Part shown: positions 1-10,509 of the stretch, piece after piece
Numbering within the stretch: the first letter of the stretch is position 1
Layout of the letters: each line of letters opens with the position of its first letter
Origin: Sphingomonadaceae bacterium
GTDB taxonomy: Bacteria; Pseudomonadota; Alphaproteobacteria; Sphingomonadales; Sphingomonadaceae
DNA length: 33,202 nt
Assembly: GCA_013001755.1 (NCBI GenBank)
Contig: JABDLY010000052.1
Coordinates: forward strand, 1 to 33,202
Reading direction: 5' to 3'
The notes under the pieces: model-generated
Seen by the model: the letters and a program-made list of their open reading frames with translations, nothing else
Database searches by the model: none
What the model was told of the DNA's origin: nothing
Position numbers and translations under genes: made by a program

Positions 1-289
1 TTTCAGGCTTCATCCAATTGGCGAGATTTTTCTTCGCGTGCTTCACCGCGCCGATCGTCGAGACGACATCGGCGATCATCGACTGTTTCGGGCTTCGGTG
101 GCCGAAATCCTCGCTCATCGCCTCGCACATCGCATCGGCATGATCGATCAGCAGCTGCTGAACGCGGGTGAGCCGGTCCTTGCGCGTTTCGAGACTGACC
201 GGGAGCTCGGCGGTGAAAGCCGCACGCTGTTTCTCGAGCGCGGCGAGCATTGCGTCCTTGTCGGCAATTTGCGGGTCGGCGTCTGCCAT
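1..289 (-). CDS. Coniferyl aldehyde dehydrogenase-like protein, N-terminal part (cut by window edge)
   Basis: Only the first 96 codons are present; the gene runs off the left edge. Read on the minus strand from ATG at 289, it begins MADADPQIADKDAMLAAL and continues with RKDRLTRVQQLLIDHADAM and a stretch containing DFGHRSPKQS. This layout is typical of the N-terminal cofactor-binding region of coniferyl aldehyde dehydrogenases (NAD-dependent aldehyde dehydrogenase superfamily), which oxidise aromatic or medium-chain aldehydes to acids in the cytoplasm. A purine-rich AGAGAGGA lies about seven bases before the ATG and supports this start. It sits 74 bases downstream of the iminopeptidase gene on the same strand. 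The catalytic Cys and Glu lie outside the window, so substrate specificity cannot be judged. The family call rests on pattern memory of the N-terminus only. Confidence 0.72.
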   Translation of the reverse strand, partial: MADADPQIADKDAMLAALEKQRAAFTAELPVSLETRKDRLTRVQQLLIDHADAMCEAMSEDFGHRSPKQSMIADVVSTIGAVKHAKKNLANWMKPE

Positions 290-363
290 GGTGCGATCCT
301 CTCTGTTGCGATTTGCAACCTAGCTAGCGCGATGCCGCGTTTTTGGCGAGTCGTTCGCGGTGG

Positions 364-1353
<990 letters not shown>

Positions 1354-1436
1354 TCACAGCATAATATCGTTCGGGCAAGGCGGCGATCATTAAACTTGCG
1401 GGTGACGGCAAAGGCCTGTCTGGCTAGTATCGGGCC

Positions 1437-2483
1437 ATGACCGACGAACTCCTTACATCCATCGACGGCAAGGCCGCGCGGCTGCGCCTCAACCGCCCCA
1501 AGGCGCTCCACGCGCTGACCACCGCGATGTGCGAAGCGGCGATCGAGGCATTGCAAAGCTGGCGCGGCAATCTCGCCATCGAAGCGGTGATGATCGACCA
1601 TGCTGAGGGGCGCGGTTTCTGTGCTGGCGGCGATATCCGGATGCTCGCCGAAAGCGGCGCGAAGGACGGCGTCGAGGCGCGCGCATTCTTCCATACCGAA
1701 TATCGGATGAACCATCTGCTGTTCACTTACGCCAAGCCGACAATCGCTTTCATGGACGGCATCACCATGGGCGGCGGCGTCGGCCTTTCGCAGCCGTGCA
1801 AATATCGCGTCGCGACCGAACATACGCGCTTCGCGATGCCCGAGACCGGGATCGGCCTGTTTCCCGATGTCGGCGGCGGCTGGTATCTGTCGCGGCTGCC
1901 GGGGCGGACGGGGCAGTTCCTCGCGCTAACCGGCGCACGGATCGATGGGGCGGAATGTCTGGCGCTCGGGCTGGCGACGCATTATTTGCCGAGCGATACG
2001 CTCGAGGATGTGAAAGCGAAGATCGCCGATGACCCGCAGGCGATCGAAGCAATTCTTGAAGCGGCATCGGTCGAACCGCCCGAGGCGCGCATCACCGGCA
2101 ATCGCGAAGAGATCGACCGGCTCTTCGCCTCGGATCGCTATGAGGACATTCTCGCGGCGCTCGAAACCGATGGCTCGGAATGGGCGCTCAAGGAGCTCGA
2201 AACGCTCGCCACCAAATCGCCGCAGACCTGCAAGGTTGCGCTCGAACTCCTCAAGCGCGGCGCGCGGCACAAGGATTTCGCCGACGAGATGCGCGTCGAA
2301 TATCGCGTCGGCGCGCATGTCGTGCAGCGGCATGATTTTCTCGAAGGCGTCCGCGCGTTGATCGTCGACAAGGACAATGCGCCGAAATGGAACCCGGCGA
2401 CGCCCGAAGAGGTCACCGAAGGCCTGATCACCGACATCTTCTCACCGCTCGACGCGGATCAGGAATGGACGCCTTTGAGGTAA
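1437..2483 (+). CDS. 3-hydroxyisobutyryl-CoA hydrolase / enoyl-CoA hydratase family protein
   Basis: A 348-residue crotonase-fold protein. Visible motifs are GFCAGGDIRML (60-70), the oxyanion-hole segment MDGITMGGGVGLS (106-118), and MPETGIGLFPDVGGG (134-148). The last is diagnostic of the 3-hydroxyisobutyryl-CoA hydrolase branch, with Glu136 and Asp144 at the positions used for thioester hydrolysis in that branch. Length (about 350) also fits this branch rather than plain enoyl-CoA hydratases (about 260). The expected role is valine breakdown: hydrolysis of 3-hydroxyisobutyryl-CoA to the free acid. No other valine genes are nearby, so the pathway is inferred from family only. The ATG at 1437 starts MTDELLTSIDGKAARLRLNRP, which places the first beta strand correctly. 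The gene converges on glpK across a palindromic element. Confidence 0.88.
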   Translation: MTDELLTSIDGKAARLRLNRPKALHALTTAMCEAAIEALQSWRGNLAIEAVMIDHAEGRGFCAGGDIRMLAESGAKDGVEARAFFHTEYRMNHLLFTYAKPTIAFMDGITMGGGVGLSQPCKYRVATEHTRFAMPETGIGLFPDVGGGWYLSRLPGRTGQFLALTGARIDGAECLALGLATHYLPSDTLEDVKAKIADDPQAIEAILEAASVEPPEARITGNREEIDRLFASDRYEDILAALETDGSEWALKELETLATKSPQTCKVALELLKRGARHKDFADEMRVEYRVGAHVVQRHDFLEGVRALIVDKDNAPKWNPATPEEVTEGLITDIFSPLDADQEWTPLR

Positions 2484-2500
2484 AGCTGCCGGTGTAGAAA

Positions 2501-2591
2501 ACCGATTACCCTGAGCTTGTCGAAGGGTTGTCCTTATTTTTCCGGCGTCGAAGGGGAAGAACAGCCCTTCGACAAGCTCAGGGACATCGGT
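2501..2591. repeat. Long imperfect palindrome (CCCTGAGCTTGTCGAAGGG type) between convergent genes
   Basis: Two arms, 2509-2527 (CCCTGAGCTTGTCGAAGGG) and 2565-2583 (its exact reverse complement), are separated by 37 bases. The match extends outward to 2501-2527 and 2565-2591 with only two mismatches in 27. This sequence is a widespread intergenic repeat in sphingomonads and some other proteobacteria (recalled, not searched). It lies between the ends of the acyl-CoA hydrolase gene (2483) and glpK (2597), so a transcript from either side would form the same stem. It could act as a two-way terminator or 3' stabiliser. No T-run follows either arm, so it is not a textbook intrinsic terminator. Confidence 0.85.
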
Positions 2592-2596
2592 TGGGG

Positions 2597-4056
<1,460 letters not shown>

Positions 4057-4060
<4 letters not shown>

Positions 4061-5535
4061 TATACCCGCTCCCCGAGCCATGTTTCGAGTCGCGCTTGCT
4101 CGTCCTCGTCCATCGCCAGCCCCATCTTGCTGCGCCGCCAGAGGATATCGTCGGCGGTTTTCGCCCATTCCTCGGCAATCAGATAGTCGACCTCGCGTTG
4201 CGTCAGCCCGCCGCCGAAATGTTCGCCGAGTTCGCCCAGGCTGCGCGCATCGCCGATTACATCCTTGATCCGCGATCCATAGACGCGCGCCATGCGCTTG
4301 GCGTCGGCCCAGTCGAGAAACGGGTAGTCGGCCTCGACCGCTTCGAAAAATGCATCGAAATCGCCGCCGATTTCGCCGCCCGGGAGCAAAGCCTCGCGCG
4401 TCCAGGCGCTACCGTCCAATGCCGCCGCTTCGGCGATTCGGTCAGCGGCATCTTCGGCCAGGGCGCGCGCCGTTGTGATCTTGCCGCCGAACACCGAAAG
4501 CAAAGTCGGCGCGCCGCTTTCATCGCCGCCGTCCATCTCAAGCACATATTCGCGGGTGACTTCGGACGATTCTTCGGCGCCGTCGTCATAGAGCGAACGC
4601 ACGCCCGAATAGAGCGACACGACGTCGTCGGGCGTCGTCTGCACCGCGAAATAATGGTTCACCGATTTGCAGAGATAATCGACTTCGTCGGTCGTCATCA
4701 CCGCATCTCCCGGATCATCGACCGCGACATCGGTCGTGCCGATCAGCGTGAAGCGGTCAAGATAGGGCATCGCGAAGACGACGCGCTTGTCGGGTTGCTG
4801 CAGGATATAGGCATGGTCGCCGGCATAGAGTCGCGGGACGATGATATGGCTGCCGCGCACAAGCCGGACCTTGGCATCGCTCGCGACACCGAGTTTGTCG
4901 CCGAGCACCTCGCTGACCCATGGCCCGGCGGCGTTGACGATCGTCCGCGCCTCGACACTGCGTCCATCGCTGAGCCTGGCCGTCCACGCCGCGCCGCTGC
5001 GTTCGGCCGACAGCAATTCGGTATACGTTGCGATCTCGGCGCCTTTGTCGCGCGCGTCGATCGCGTTGGCGACAACGAGCCGCGCATCATCGACCCAGCA
5101 ATCCGAATAGGCGAAACCCTTCACATCGGGATTGGCGAGCGGCGACCTGTATTGCGGATTGGCCTTGCCGAGCTTGCGCGTACCGCTGAGCGTCCGTTTG
5201 CCACCGAGAAAATCGTAGAGCAGCAGCCCGGCGCGGATCATCCAGAAGGGCCGCGCCATTTCCTCATGCGGAAGCACGAAGCGCATCGGCTTGATCAGAT
5301 GCGGCGCCGATCGCAGCATCACCTCGCGCTCCTTGAGCGCCTCGCGGACCAGGCGGAATTCATAATATTCGAGATAACGGATGCCGCCATGGATCAGCTT
5401 CGACGAGGCCGAGCTTGTATGGCTCGCCAGATCGTCGCGCTCGACGAGCAAGGTCTTCCAGCCACGCCCCGCGGCATCGCGGGCAATCGCCGTGCCGTTA
5501 ATCCCGCCGCCGATGATCAGGAGGTCATAGGTCAT
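4057..5535 (-). CDS. glpD: Glycerol-3-phosphate dehydrogenase, FAD-dependent (aerobic)
   Basis: A 492-residue flavoprotein that oxidises sn-glycerol-3-phosphate to dihydroxyacetone phosphate at the inner membrane and passes electrons to quinone. The N-terminus MTYDLLIIGGGINGTAIARD holds the FAD Rossmann motif (GGGING at 9-14), followed by LLVERDDLASHTSSASSKLI and HGGIRYLEYYEF, a classic GlpD signature. Near the middle are NAAGPW and, later, FGGKITTARALAEDA, both normal for the family. It is the first gene of a glpD-glpK pair. Its TGA stop at 4057-4059 shares two bases with the glpK TTG start. The region upstream (5536-5779) carries repeats and presumably the promoter. Glycerol-3-phosphate may come from GlpK or lipid breakdown. 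Confidence 0.96.
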
Positions 5536-5565
5536 TGGAGGCTAGATTAGCGGAATATTTCCTGT

Positions 5566-5750
5566 CGTCATCCTGAACTTCTTTGAGGATGCAATTTTTG
5601 GGGACAGTTGGCATTCACCGATGTCGTTATTGCGAGGAGCCGAAGGCGACGCGGCAATCCAGAGCCGCGAGCGCCGACGCGCGCGGCTCTGGATTGCTTC
5701 GCTTCGCTCGCAATGACGGATGGGCTCCAAAAAACAAGTTCAGCATGACG
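5566..5750. repeat. Outer inverted repeat (CGTCATCCTGAACTT type) enclosing another repeat
   Basis: The left arm CGTCATCCTGAACTT (5566-5580) and right arm AAGTTCAGCATGACG (5736-5750) are inverted copies with 14 of 15 matches. They flank 155 bases that contain a second, unrelated palindrome (5625-5718). The arm resembles the common sphingomonad CGTCATGCTGAACTT repeat (recalled). The left arm runs on into CTTTGAGGATG, a fuller version of that unit. The arrangement suggests one repeat was split by, or landed beside, another. It fills the gap between divergent glpD and rnr, so it sits where both promoters must be. Confidence 0.7.
5625..5718. repeat. CGTCATTGCGAG-type palindromic repeat, copy 1
   Basis: A 94-base hairpin-forming element. 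The left arm starts CGTTATTGCGAGGAGC and contains GCAATCCAGAGCCGCG; the right arm GCGCGGCTCTGGATTGCTTC continues to CTCGCAATGACG. The inner stem around AATCCAGAGCCGCG/CGCGGCTCTGGATT is perfect, while the outer arms differ slightly in length. A second copy in opposite orientation lies at 11909-12000. No open reading frame is encoded, so it is a non-autonomous MITE-like or REP-like unit. It lies inside the 5566-5750 inverted repeat. Confidence 0.88.
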
Positions 5751-5779
5751 GCAACCCTCAACCCACGTATAGCTTCCCA

Positions 5780-8140
5780 ATGTCCTCACCTCTCCCCACC
5801 CAACAGCAAATCCTCGATTTTATCGCTAGCTCCGACCAACCGGCAGGGAAGCGCGAGATTGCGCGTGCTTTCGGCATCAAGGGACAGGACAAGATCGCGC
5901 TCAAGGCGTTGATGCGCGATATGGCGGACAAGGGATTGCTCGAAACCGGACCCGGCAAGAGCGTCCACAAGGGCGGCGGTTTGCCCAAGGTTACGGTGCT
6001 GCGCGTTGCGGACGTCGACGATGACGGCCAGATTTTCGCAACGCCCGAACGCTGGGACAGCGACGCGCCTGCGCCGCGGCTGCGGGTGAAGGAACGCGGC
6101 AAGCGCAGGCCGCTCGGTATCGGGCAACGCATCCTTGCGCGGACCGAGGAAGCAGGGAAGGGCTGGATCGCCCATCCGATGAAGATATTGCCCGCGGCGA
6201 GCGACGAGCTGATCGGCGTGGTCCACGAAGAAGGCGGCAAGCTCTGGCTCAAAGGGCTCGAAAAAAGCAGCCGGCGCGATCTTCCCGTGACGGATGCCAA
6301 CCGCGCGAGTGCAGGCGATCTCGTGCAGGCCGAGCGCAGCGGCGGCGGAGCGCGCGCAGGCGCGCGCGTCACCAGAATTCTCGGCGATCCGTTTCAGCCG
6401 AAAAGCTTCTCGCTGATCGCAATCCATAAGCACGAAATCCCGCATGTCTTTTCCGGGGAATTGCTCGAAGAGGCCGGGCGCGTCGCCAAGCTCGATCTCG
6501 GCGAGCGCGAGGACCTGACGTACCTGCCCATCGTCGCGATCGACCCCGCCGATGCACGCGATCATGACGATGCGATCTGGGCCGAGCCGGATGGCCGGGG
6601 CGGGTTTCGCGCGATCGTCGCGATTGCCGATGTCAGCTATTATGTCCGTCCGGGATCGCAGCTCGACCGCGAAGCGCGGCGGCGCGGCAACAGCGTCTAT
6701 TTTCCCGACCAGGTCGTGCCGATGCTGCCCGAAATACTTTCGGCCGAAATCTGTTCGCTCAAGGCGGGCAAAGACCGTGCGGCGATGGCCTGCCATCTCG
6801 AAATCGACGCGCAGGGCAAGCTCGAACGCTGGCGCTTTTCGCGCGCGCGCGTCCGGCTCGCAGCCAATATTGCCTATGAAGATGCGCAGGCGGCGATCGA
6901 CGGTACCTCTCCCCTCCCGCTCCCGGGAGGGGCCGGGGGTGGGGCCGGAACGAGCATAAGCGAGCGTGAAAGTGGTTCGGGCTCACCCACCCCTAACCCC
7001 TCCCGCAAGCGGGAGGGGGACTCGGTAGAGCTTGCCTCTTCACCTTGTGCAATGCCTGAGCTGGAGCGGGCCGATCTTGTCGAACAGACGCTCAAACCCC
7101 TTTGGGCCTGCTGGAAATTGCTCGCCAGGGCGCGTGCCGCGCGCGGGCCGCTCGATCTCGACCTTCCCGAGCGCCGGATCGAACTCGACGAAACCGGGCG
7201 TATCGAATCGGTCGCGCCGCGCGACCGGCTCGATGCGCATAGGCTTGTCGAGGATTTCATGATCGCCGCCAATGTCGCGGCCGCCAAGGCGCTGGAGGTC
7301 AAGGCTGCCGCCGTCATGTACCGCGTCCACGAGCCGCCGAGCCGCGAAAAACTCGTCGCGCTCAAGGAATATCTCGCCAGCCTCGATATGCCTTTTGCGA
7401 TGGGGCAGGTGATTACGCCTGCAACCTTCAACCGCGTGATCGAGCGCGTGCCCGACGAGAACATATTGCCGCAGGTCATGGAGCAGATTCTGCGCAGCCA
7501 GACGCAAGCCTATTACACACCCAAAAATGCCGGCCATTTCGGCCTCGCGCTTGGCAGCTATGCGCATTTCACCTCTCCGATCCGCCGCTATGCCGATCTG
7601 CTCGTCCATCGCTCGCTGGTCGGCGCGTACAAGCTTGGCCCCGACACCGGCGATACGGGGCTGACCGCCAAGGAAGCCGAAACGATGGAGGCGACCGGCG
7701 ACAAGATTTCGAAACTCGAACGCCGCGCGATGGAGGCCGAGCGCGAAACCAACGATCGCTATATCGCCGCCTATCTGGCCGAGCATGTCGGCGAGATCGT
7801 CAAGACGCGGATCACCGGCGTCCAGTCTTTCGGTTTTTTCGCCACCGTCGAGGAGTTTGGCGGCGACGGCTTGTTGCTCGCGCGCGATCTCGGCGCCGAA
7901 TATTTCCGCTACGACGAGACGCTCCACGCGCTCGTCGGCGAACAGACCCGCACGCGCTATGCGCTGGGCGATCGGCTCGAGCTCAGGCTGATCGACGCGA
8001 ATCCGGTAAGCGGCGGGCTGCGTTTCGAGCTCCCCGAAGGCAAGGGCGGTGGCGGTTCCTCGCGCTCGAAACGCTCAGACCGTCGGGATAAGGGCAAAGG
8101 CAAGCGAAAGGATCGCGGAAAAAAGCGCAGGCGGCGTTAA
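5780..8140 (+). CDS. rnr: Ribonuclease R with an in-frame repeat-derived insert
   Basis: A 786-residue processive 3'-5' exoribonuclease (RNase II/RNB family) that degrades structured RNA. In order: winged-helix-like N-terminus (about 1-70), cold-shock-type region, RNB catalytic domain, S1 domain (about 665-745) and a Lys/Arg tail ending KKRRRR. The catalytic motif IDPADARDHDDA at 254-265 carries the four metal-binding aspartates (255, 261, 263, 264). SPIRRYADLLVHR is also present. I chose ATG 5780 (MSSPLPTQQQILDFI); an open ATG at 5720 would start inside repeat DNA. Residues about 376-414 (rich in Ser, Pro, Gly, Glu) are encoded by a double palindrome and sit between the strand ending AQAAIDG and the helix with LKPLWACWKLL, where family members have a short variable loop. 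The gene ends one base before the convergent metallo-hydrolase gene. Confidence 0.95.
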   Translation: MSSPLPTQQQILDFIASSDQPAGKREIARAFGIKGQDKIALKALMRDMADKGLLETGPGKSVHKGGGLPKVTVLRVADVDDDGQIFATPERWDSDAPAPRLRVKERGKRRPLGIGQRILARTEEAGKGWIAHPMKILPAASDELIGVVHEEGGKLWLKGLEKSSRRDLPVTDANRASAGDLVQAERSGGGARAGARVTRILGDPFQPKSFSLIAIHKHEIPHVFSGELLEEAGRVAKLDLGEREDLTYLPIVAIDPADARDHDDAIWAEPDGRGGFRAIVAIADVSYYVRPGSQLDREARRRGNSVYFPDQVVPMLPEILSAEICSLKAGKDRAAMACHLEIDAQGKLERWRFSRARVRLAANIAYEDAQAAIDGTSPLPLPGGAGGGAGTSISERESGSGSPTPNPSRKREGDSVELASSPCAMPELERADLVEQTLKPLWACWKLLARARAARGPLDLDLPERRIELDETGRIESVAPRDRLDAHRLVEDFMIAANVAAAKALEVKAAAVMYRVHEPPSREKLVALKEYLASLDMPFAMGQVITPATFNRVIERVPDENILPQVMEQILRSQTQAYYTPKNAGHFGLALGSYAHFTSPIRRYADLLVHRSLVGAYKLGPDTGDTGLTAKEAETMEATGDKISKLERRAMEAERETNDRYIAAYLAEHVGEIVKTRITGVQSFGFFATVEEFGGDGLLLARDLGAEYFRYDETLHALVGEQTRTRYALGDRLELRLIDANPVSGGLRFELPEGKGGGGSSRSKRSDRRDKGKGKRKDRGKKRRRR
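6907..7022. repeat. Pair of inverted GC-rich palindromes inside rnr
   Basis: Two 22-base hairpins, 6911-6932 and 6997-7018, each have the same perfect 9-bp arms CCCCTCCCG/CGGGAGGGG, with loops CTCC and CAAG. Each is followed on its inner side by a GGGGTGGG or CCCACCCC tract (6936-6943 and 6985-6992). The whole unit of about 35 bases is therefore present twice in inverted orientation around a 40-base centre. This is the build of an intergenic BIME-like repeat, yet it lies wholly within an open frame and is translated as part of RNase R. Sequences like CCCTCCCGCTTGCGGGAGGGG are frequent between genes in this bacterial group (recalled). Confidence 0.88.
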
Positions 8141-8141
8141 C

Positions 8142-9143
8142 TTATTCGCTTGGCCGGGATTCGCGGTCGCCGGCGGTTACGCGCCGTTGCAGCGCCAGCC
8201 TTCCGCCGAGTTTCTCGATCATGGCTTCGAGATTGCGGCGAAGCTGCGCAGGCCTGCCGGTCGTCGATTCCCAATCGGGATAATTGCCGCGTATCTGCGT
8301 GAGCGCGGCGGCAATCTGGCTCTCGGTGGCGACATCGTCGTCGATCAGGTCGTTGATCACCAGGGTGCGCATGAAGTTGAGATAGGCGGTCTGGTTGGCG
8401 ACAAGTAGGTTCGCCGGACCCTGTTCGCCATGGCCGGGATAGAGCGTGACATTCGGAAAATCGCGCGACAGCCGTTCGAGAGCGCGCGGCCAGCTATCGA
8501 GATCGGCATCGGCCATATTGGGGTGCATGCCGCTGACGACGAGATCGGACGCGAGCAGCGCATTCTGGCTTGGAACGGCGAGCATCAGGATTGGCGAGGC
8601 TTCGGCTTCGTCGACGATGCTGACCGTCATTGGTACGCCCGACAGGTTGAGCTCTTCGCCGCCCGTCAGCAGCCCGTCGGCCTCGGGCATCCCGCCGAAA
8701 TCCTCGCCATAGAGCGCCGCGACCTGTTCGACATAGCCCGACGGATCCTCGGACAGCTGTTCGGCCACGGCTTCGGGCATCAGGATCCGGGCGTCGGGAA
8801 ACGCTTCGGCCAGATAGGGCAGCCCGGCGAAATGATCGGCGTGATAATGGCTGACGATGATCGCGATGACGGGTTTGCCGGCCTGCTCGATCTCGCTGGC
8901 GAAGCGGGCCGCGAGATCGGGGTCGCGCTGCGTGTCGAAGATGACGATCCCGTCCGATCCCTCGATCCAATAGGCGTTGACCGAGCCTGGGCCGGTACGG
9001 GTCTCACGGTGGATGGTGAGCGTGGGCAGGCCCTGTTCGGCCGCCCGGACTTCGCCGGGGTCGCGCGAATCGCTTTGGCCGCAGCCAGCCAGCGCCAGCA
9101 AAGCGGCGGGCAGGGCATATCTCAACAGGGCGGCCGCGCGCAT
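8142..9143 (-). CDS. Lipoprotein MBL-fold metallo-hydrolase
   Basis: A 333-residue protein with a lipoprotein signal: hydrophobic segment 5-19 and lipobox LAGC with Cys21, so it is likely exported and anchored in an envelope membrane. The metallo-beta-lactamase fold is shown by SHYHADH at 98-104 (His99, His101, Asp103, His104), an aspartate-bearing strand in IVIFDTQRDPD, LLASDLVV, and the late metal ligand motif YPGHGEQGP. This matches general MBL hydrolases, not a recognised antibiotic-resistance subclass. The substrate is unknown. The C-terminal 100 residues are helical and lack familiar motifs. It converges on rnr with a single base between stops. The 114 bases before its start (9144-9257) separate it from dcd and could hold its own promoter. 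Confidence 0.85.
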   Translation of the reverse strand: MRAAALLRYALPAALLALAGCGQSDSRDPGEVRAAEQGLPTLTIHRETRTGPGSVNAYWIEGSDGIVIFDTQRDPDLAARFASEIEQAGKPVIAIIVSHYHADHFAGLPYLAEAFPDARILMPEAVAEQLSEDPSGYVEQVAALYGEDFGGMPEADGLLTGGEELNLSGVPMTVSIVDEAEASPILMLAVPSQNALLASDLVVSGMHPNMADADLDSWPRALERLSRDFPNVTLYPGHGEQGPANLLVANQTAYLNFMRTLVINDLIDDDVATESQIAAALTQIRGNYPDWESTTGRPAQLRRNLEAMIEKLGGRLALQRRVTAGDRESRPSE

Positions 9144-9257
9144 GGTCGGATCGTCTCCGTTCCTTTGGACATAGCGATAAAGACCTTCGCGCGAGCACGC
9201 AATTTTGCTGGCGTAAAAGCGGTGGACGGCGAGCTATTTCGACGCTCCAGTCCGAAC

Positions 9258-9812
9258 CTACAGCTTGGGCAGCGTTACGCCCCGCTGTTTCATATATTTG
9301 CCCGCGCGGTCGGCATAGCTCGTTTCGCAAGGTTCGTTGCCCTGCAGGAACAGGAACTGGCAGGCCCCCTCATTGGCATAGACTTTGGCCGGGAGCGGTG
9401 TGGTGTTCGAGAATTCGAGCGTCACATGGCCTTCCCAGCCGGGCTCGAGCGGCGTGACGTTGACGATGATCCCGCACCGCGCATAGGTCGATTTGCCGAG
9501 GCAGATGACGAGGATATCGCGCGGCACGCGGAAATATTCGACAGTCCGCGCCAGGGCAAAGCTGTTCGGCGGGATGATGTGACACTCGGCCGTGCGATCG
9601 ACGAAGCTGTTTTCGGCGAAATTCTTCGGATCGACGATCGCATTATCGACATTGGTGAAAATCTTGAAATCCTCGGCGACGCGCGCGTCATAGCCATAGG
9701 AGGAAAGGCCGTAGCTGATCGTTCCCTCGCGGCGCTGGCCGTCGACGAACGGCTCGATCATGCCGTTCTTCTGCGCGTTCGCGCGAATCCATTTGTCCGA
9801 CATGATCGCCAT
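9258..9812 (-). CDS. dcd: dCTP deaminase
   Basis: A 184-residue homotrimeric enzyme that deaminates dCTP to dUTP, feeding dTMP synthesis in the cytoplasm. The protein carries the family core [20 protein letters not shown] followed by [20 protein letters not shown], with the active-site Arg/Ala/Cys region and Glu in the GWEGHVTLE strand. The N-terminal [14 protein letters not shown] and [10 protein letters not shown] segments are standard, and length matches the bacterial enzyme (about 184-193). It is the last gene of a three-gene operon, nine bases after the GH25-like gene. Start at 9812 gives [10 protein letters not shown]; a Met three codons in is a possible alternative. The link to the two upstream genes is positional only. 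Confidence 0.96.
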   Translation of the reverse strand: MAIMSDKWIRANAQKNGMIEPFVDGQRREGTISYGLSSYGYDARVAEDFKIFTNVDNAIVDPKNFAENSFVDRTAECHIIPPNSFALARTVEYFRVPRDILVICLGKSTYARCGIIVNVTPLEPGWEGHVTLEFSNTTPLPAKVYANEGACQFLFLQGNEPCETSYADRAGKYMKQRGVTLPKL

Positions 9813-9821
9813 GGCTTGCTC

Positions 9822-10508
9822 TTAGCCCGGCGGGCCGGGGCGCACCACATTCCAGCGGGCCGGGTTTTCCACACCCTCGACGCGCAGAATGTCTGTCGCT
9901 TCCCACATCACCCAGGGCGCGGCGCCGTAATCGGGCTTGAACAGCCGCCGCTGGAGCCAGAAGCTGCGCTCGACGCGGCTTGTGATGCCATAGGCTGCAT
10001 CGAAATCGCCAGTGACGTAAAGCAGGGCGGGGTTTTCGCTATGCGCTTCGATCATAGCGAGGAAGGTCGCGAGTTCGGAGATCATCACATCGACATCGGG
10101 CCGATCCGCGCAATTGCCCTTGAAGCGCAATATCACCGCCGGGGGAAGTGCGGCTTCATCGGCGGGGACGTTGGCGATGAAATTGGTCGCCTGGTCGGGC
10201 GCGAGGCGGCAGAGCTGCCAGATATGGATCGCGCCATAGCGCATCCCGGCATCGCGCGCGCCGGCCCAGTTATTGGCGAAGGCGGGATCGCGACCGGTAT
10301 CGCCATCGGTCGCGAGGATATAGGCGAAATCGGCGCCCGCCGCGTGCAAGGTCGGCCAGTGTACCTCGCCCTGTTCCGCGGTAATGGTGATGCCCTGGAC
10401 CGGATATCGATCGGCCGACGGCCGCCAGTGGATCGCGGCATAGAAAAGCCCCGCCGCGACAATCGCGGCCAGCACCAGCCATGCCATCCCCCATTTAAGC
10501 GCCTTCAT
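9822..10508 (-). CDS. GH25 lysozyme-like protein lacking catalytic acids
   Basis: A 228-residue protein with an N-terminal membrane or signal segment (residues 5-27), then a domain that follows glycoside hydrolase family 25 from end to end: VQGITITAEQGEVHW, ADFAYILATDGDTGRDPAF, NNWAGARDAGMRYGAIHIW, QATNFIANVP, LPPAVILRFKGNC, then ALLYVTGDF and PWVMWEAT. Active GH25 enzymes carry Asp in the first motif (GIDVS type) and Asp-x-Glu after the PP pair. Here these are GITIT (39-43) and Ile-Leu-Arg (126-128), so three key acids are missing. The frame is intact with normal codon use, so it is not simply decayed. It starts one base after the UPF0262 stop (TGAGATG) and precedes dcd. A binding or scaffold role at the cell wall is possible. 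Confidence 0.75.
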   Translation of the reverse strand: MKALKWGMAWLVLAAIVAAGLFYAAIHWRPSADRYPVQGITITAEQGEVHWPTLHAAGADFAYILATDGDTGRDPAFANNWAGARDAGMRYGAIHIWQLCRLAPDQATNFIANVPADEAALPPAVILRFKGNCADRPDVDVMISELATFLAMIEAHSENPALLYVTGDFDAAYGITSRVERSFWLQRRLFKPDYGAAPWVMWEATDILRVEGVENPARWNVVRPGPPG

Positions 10509-10509
10509 C

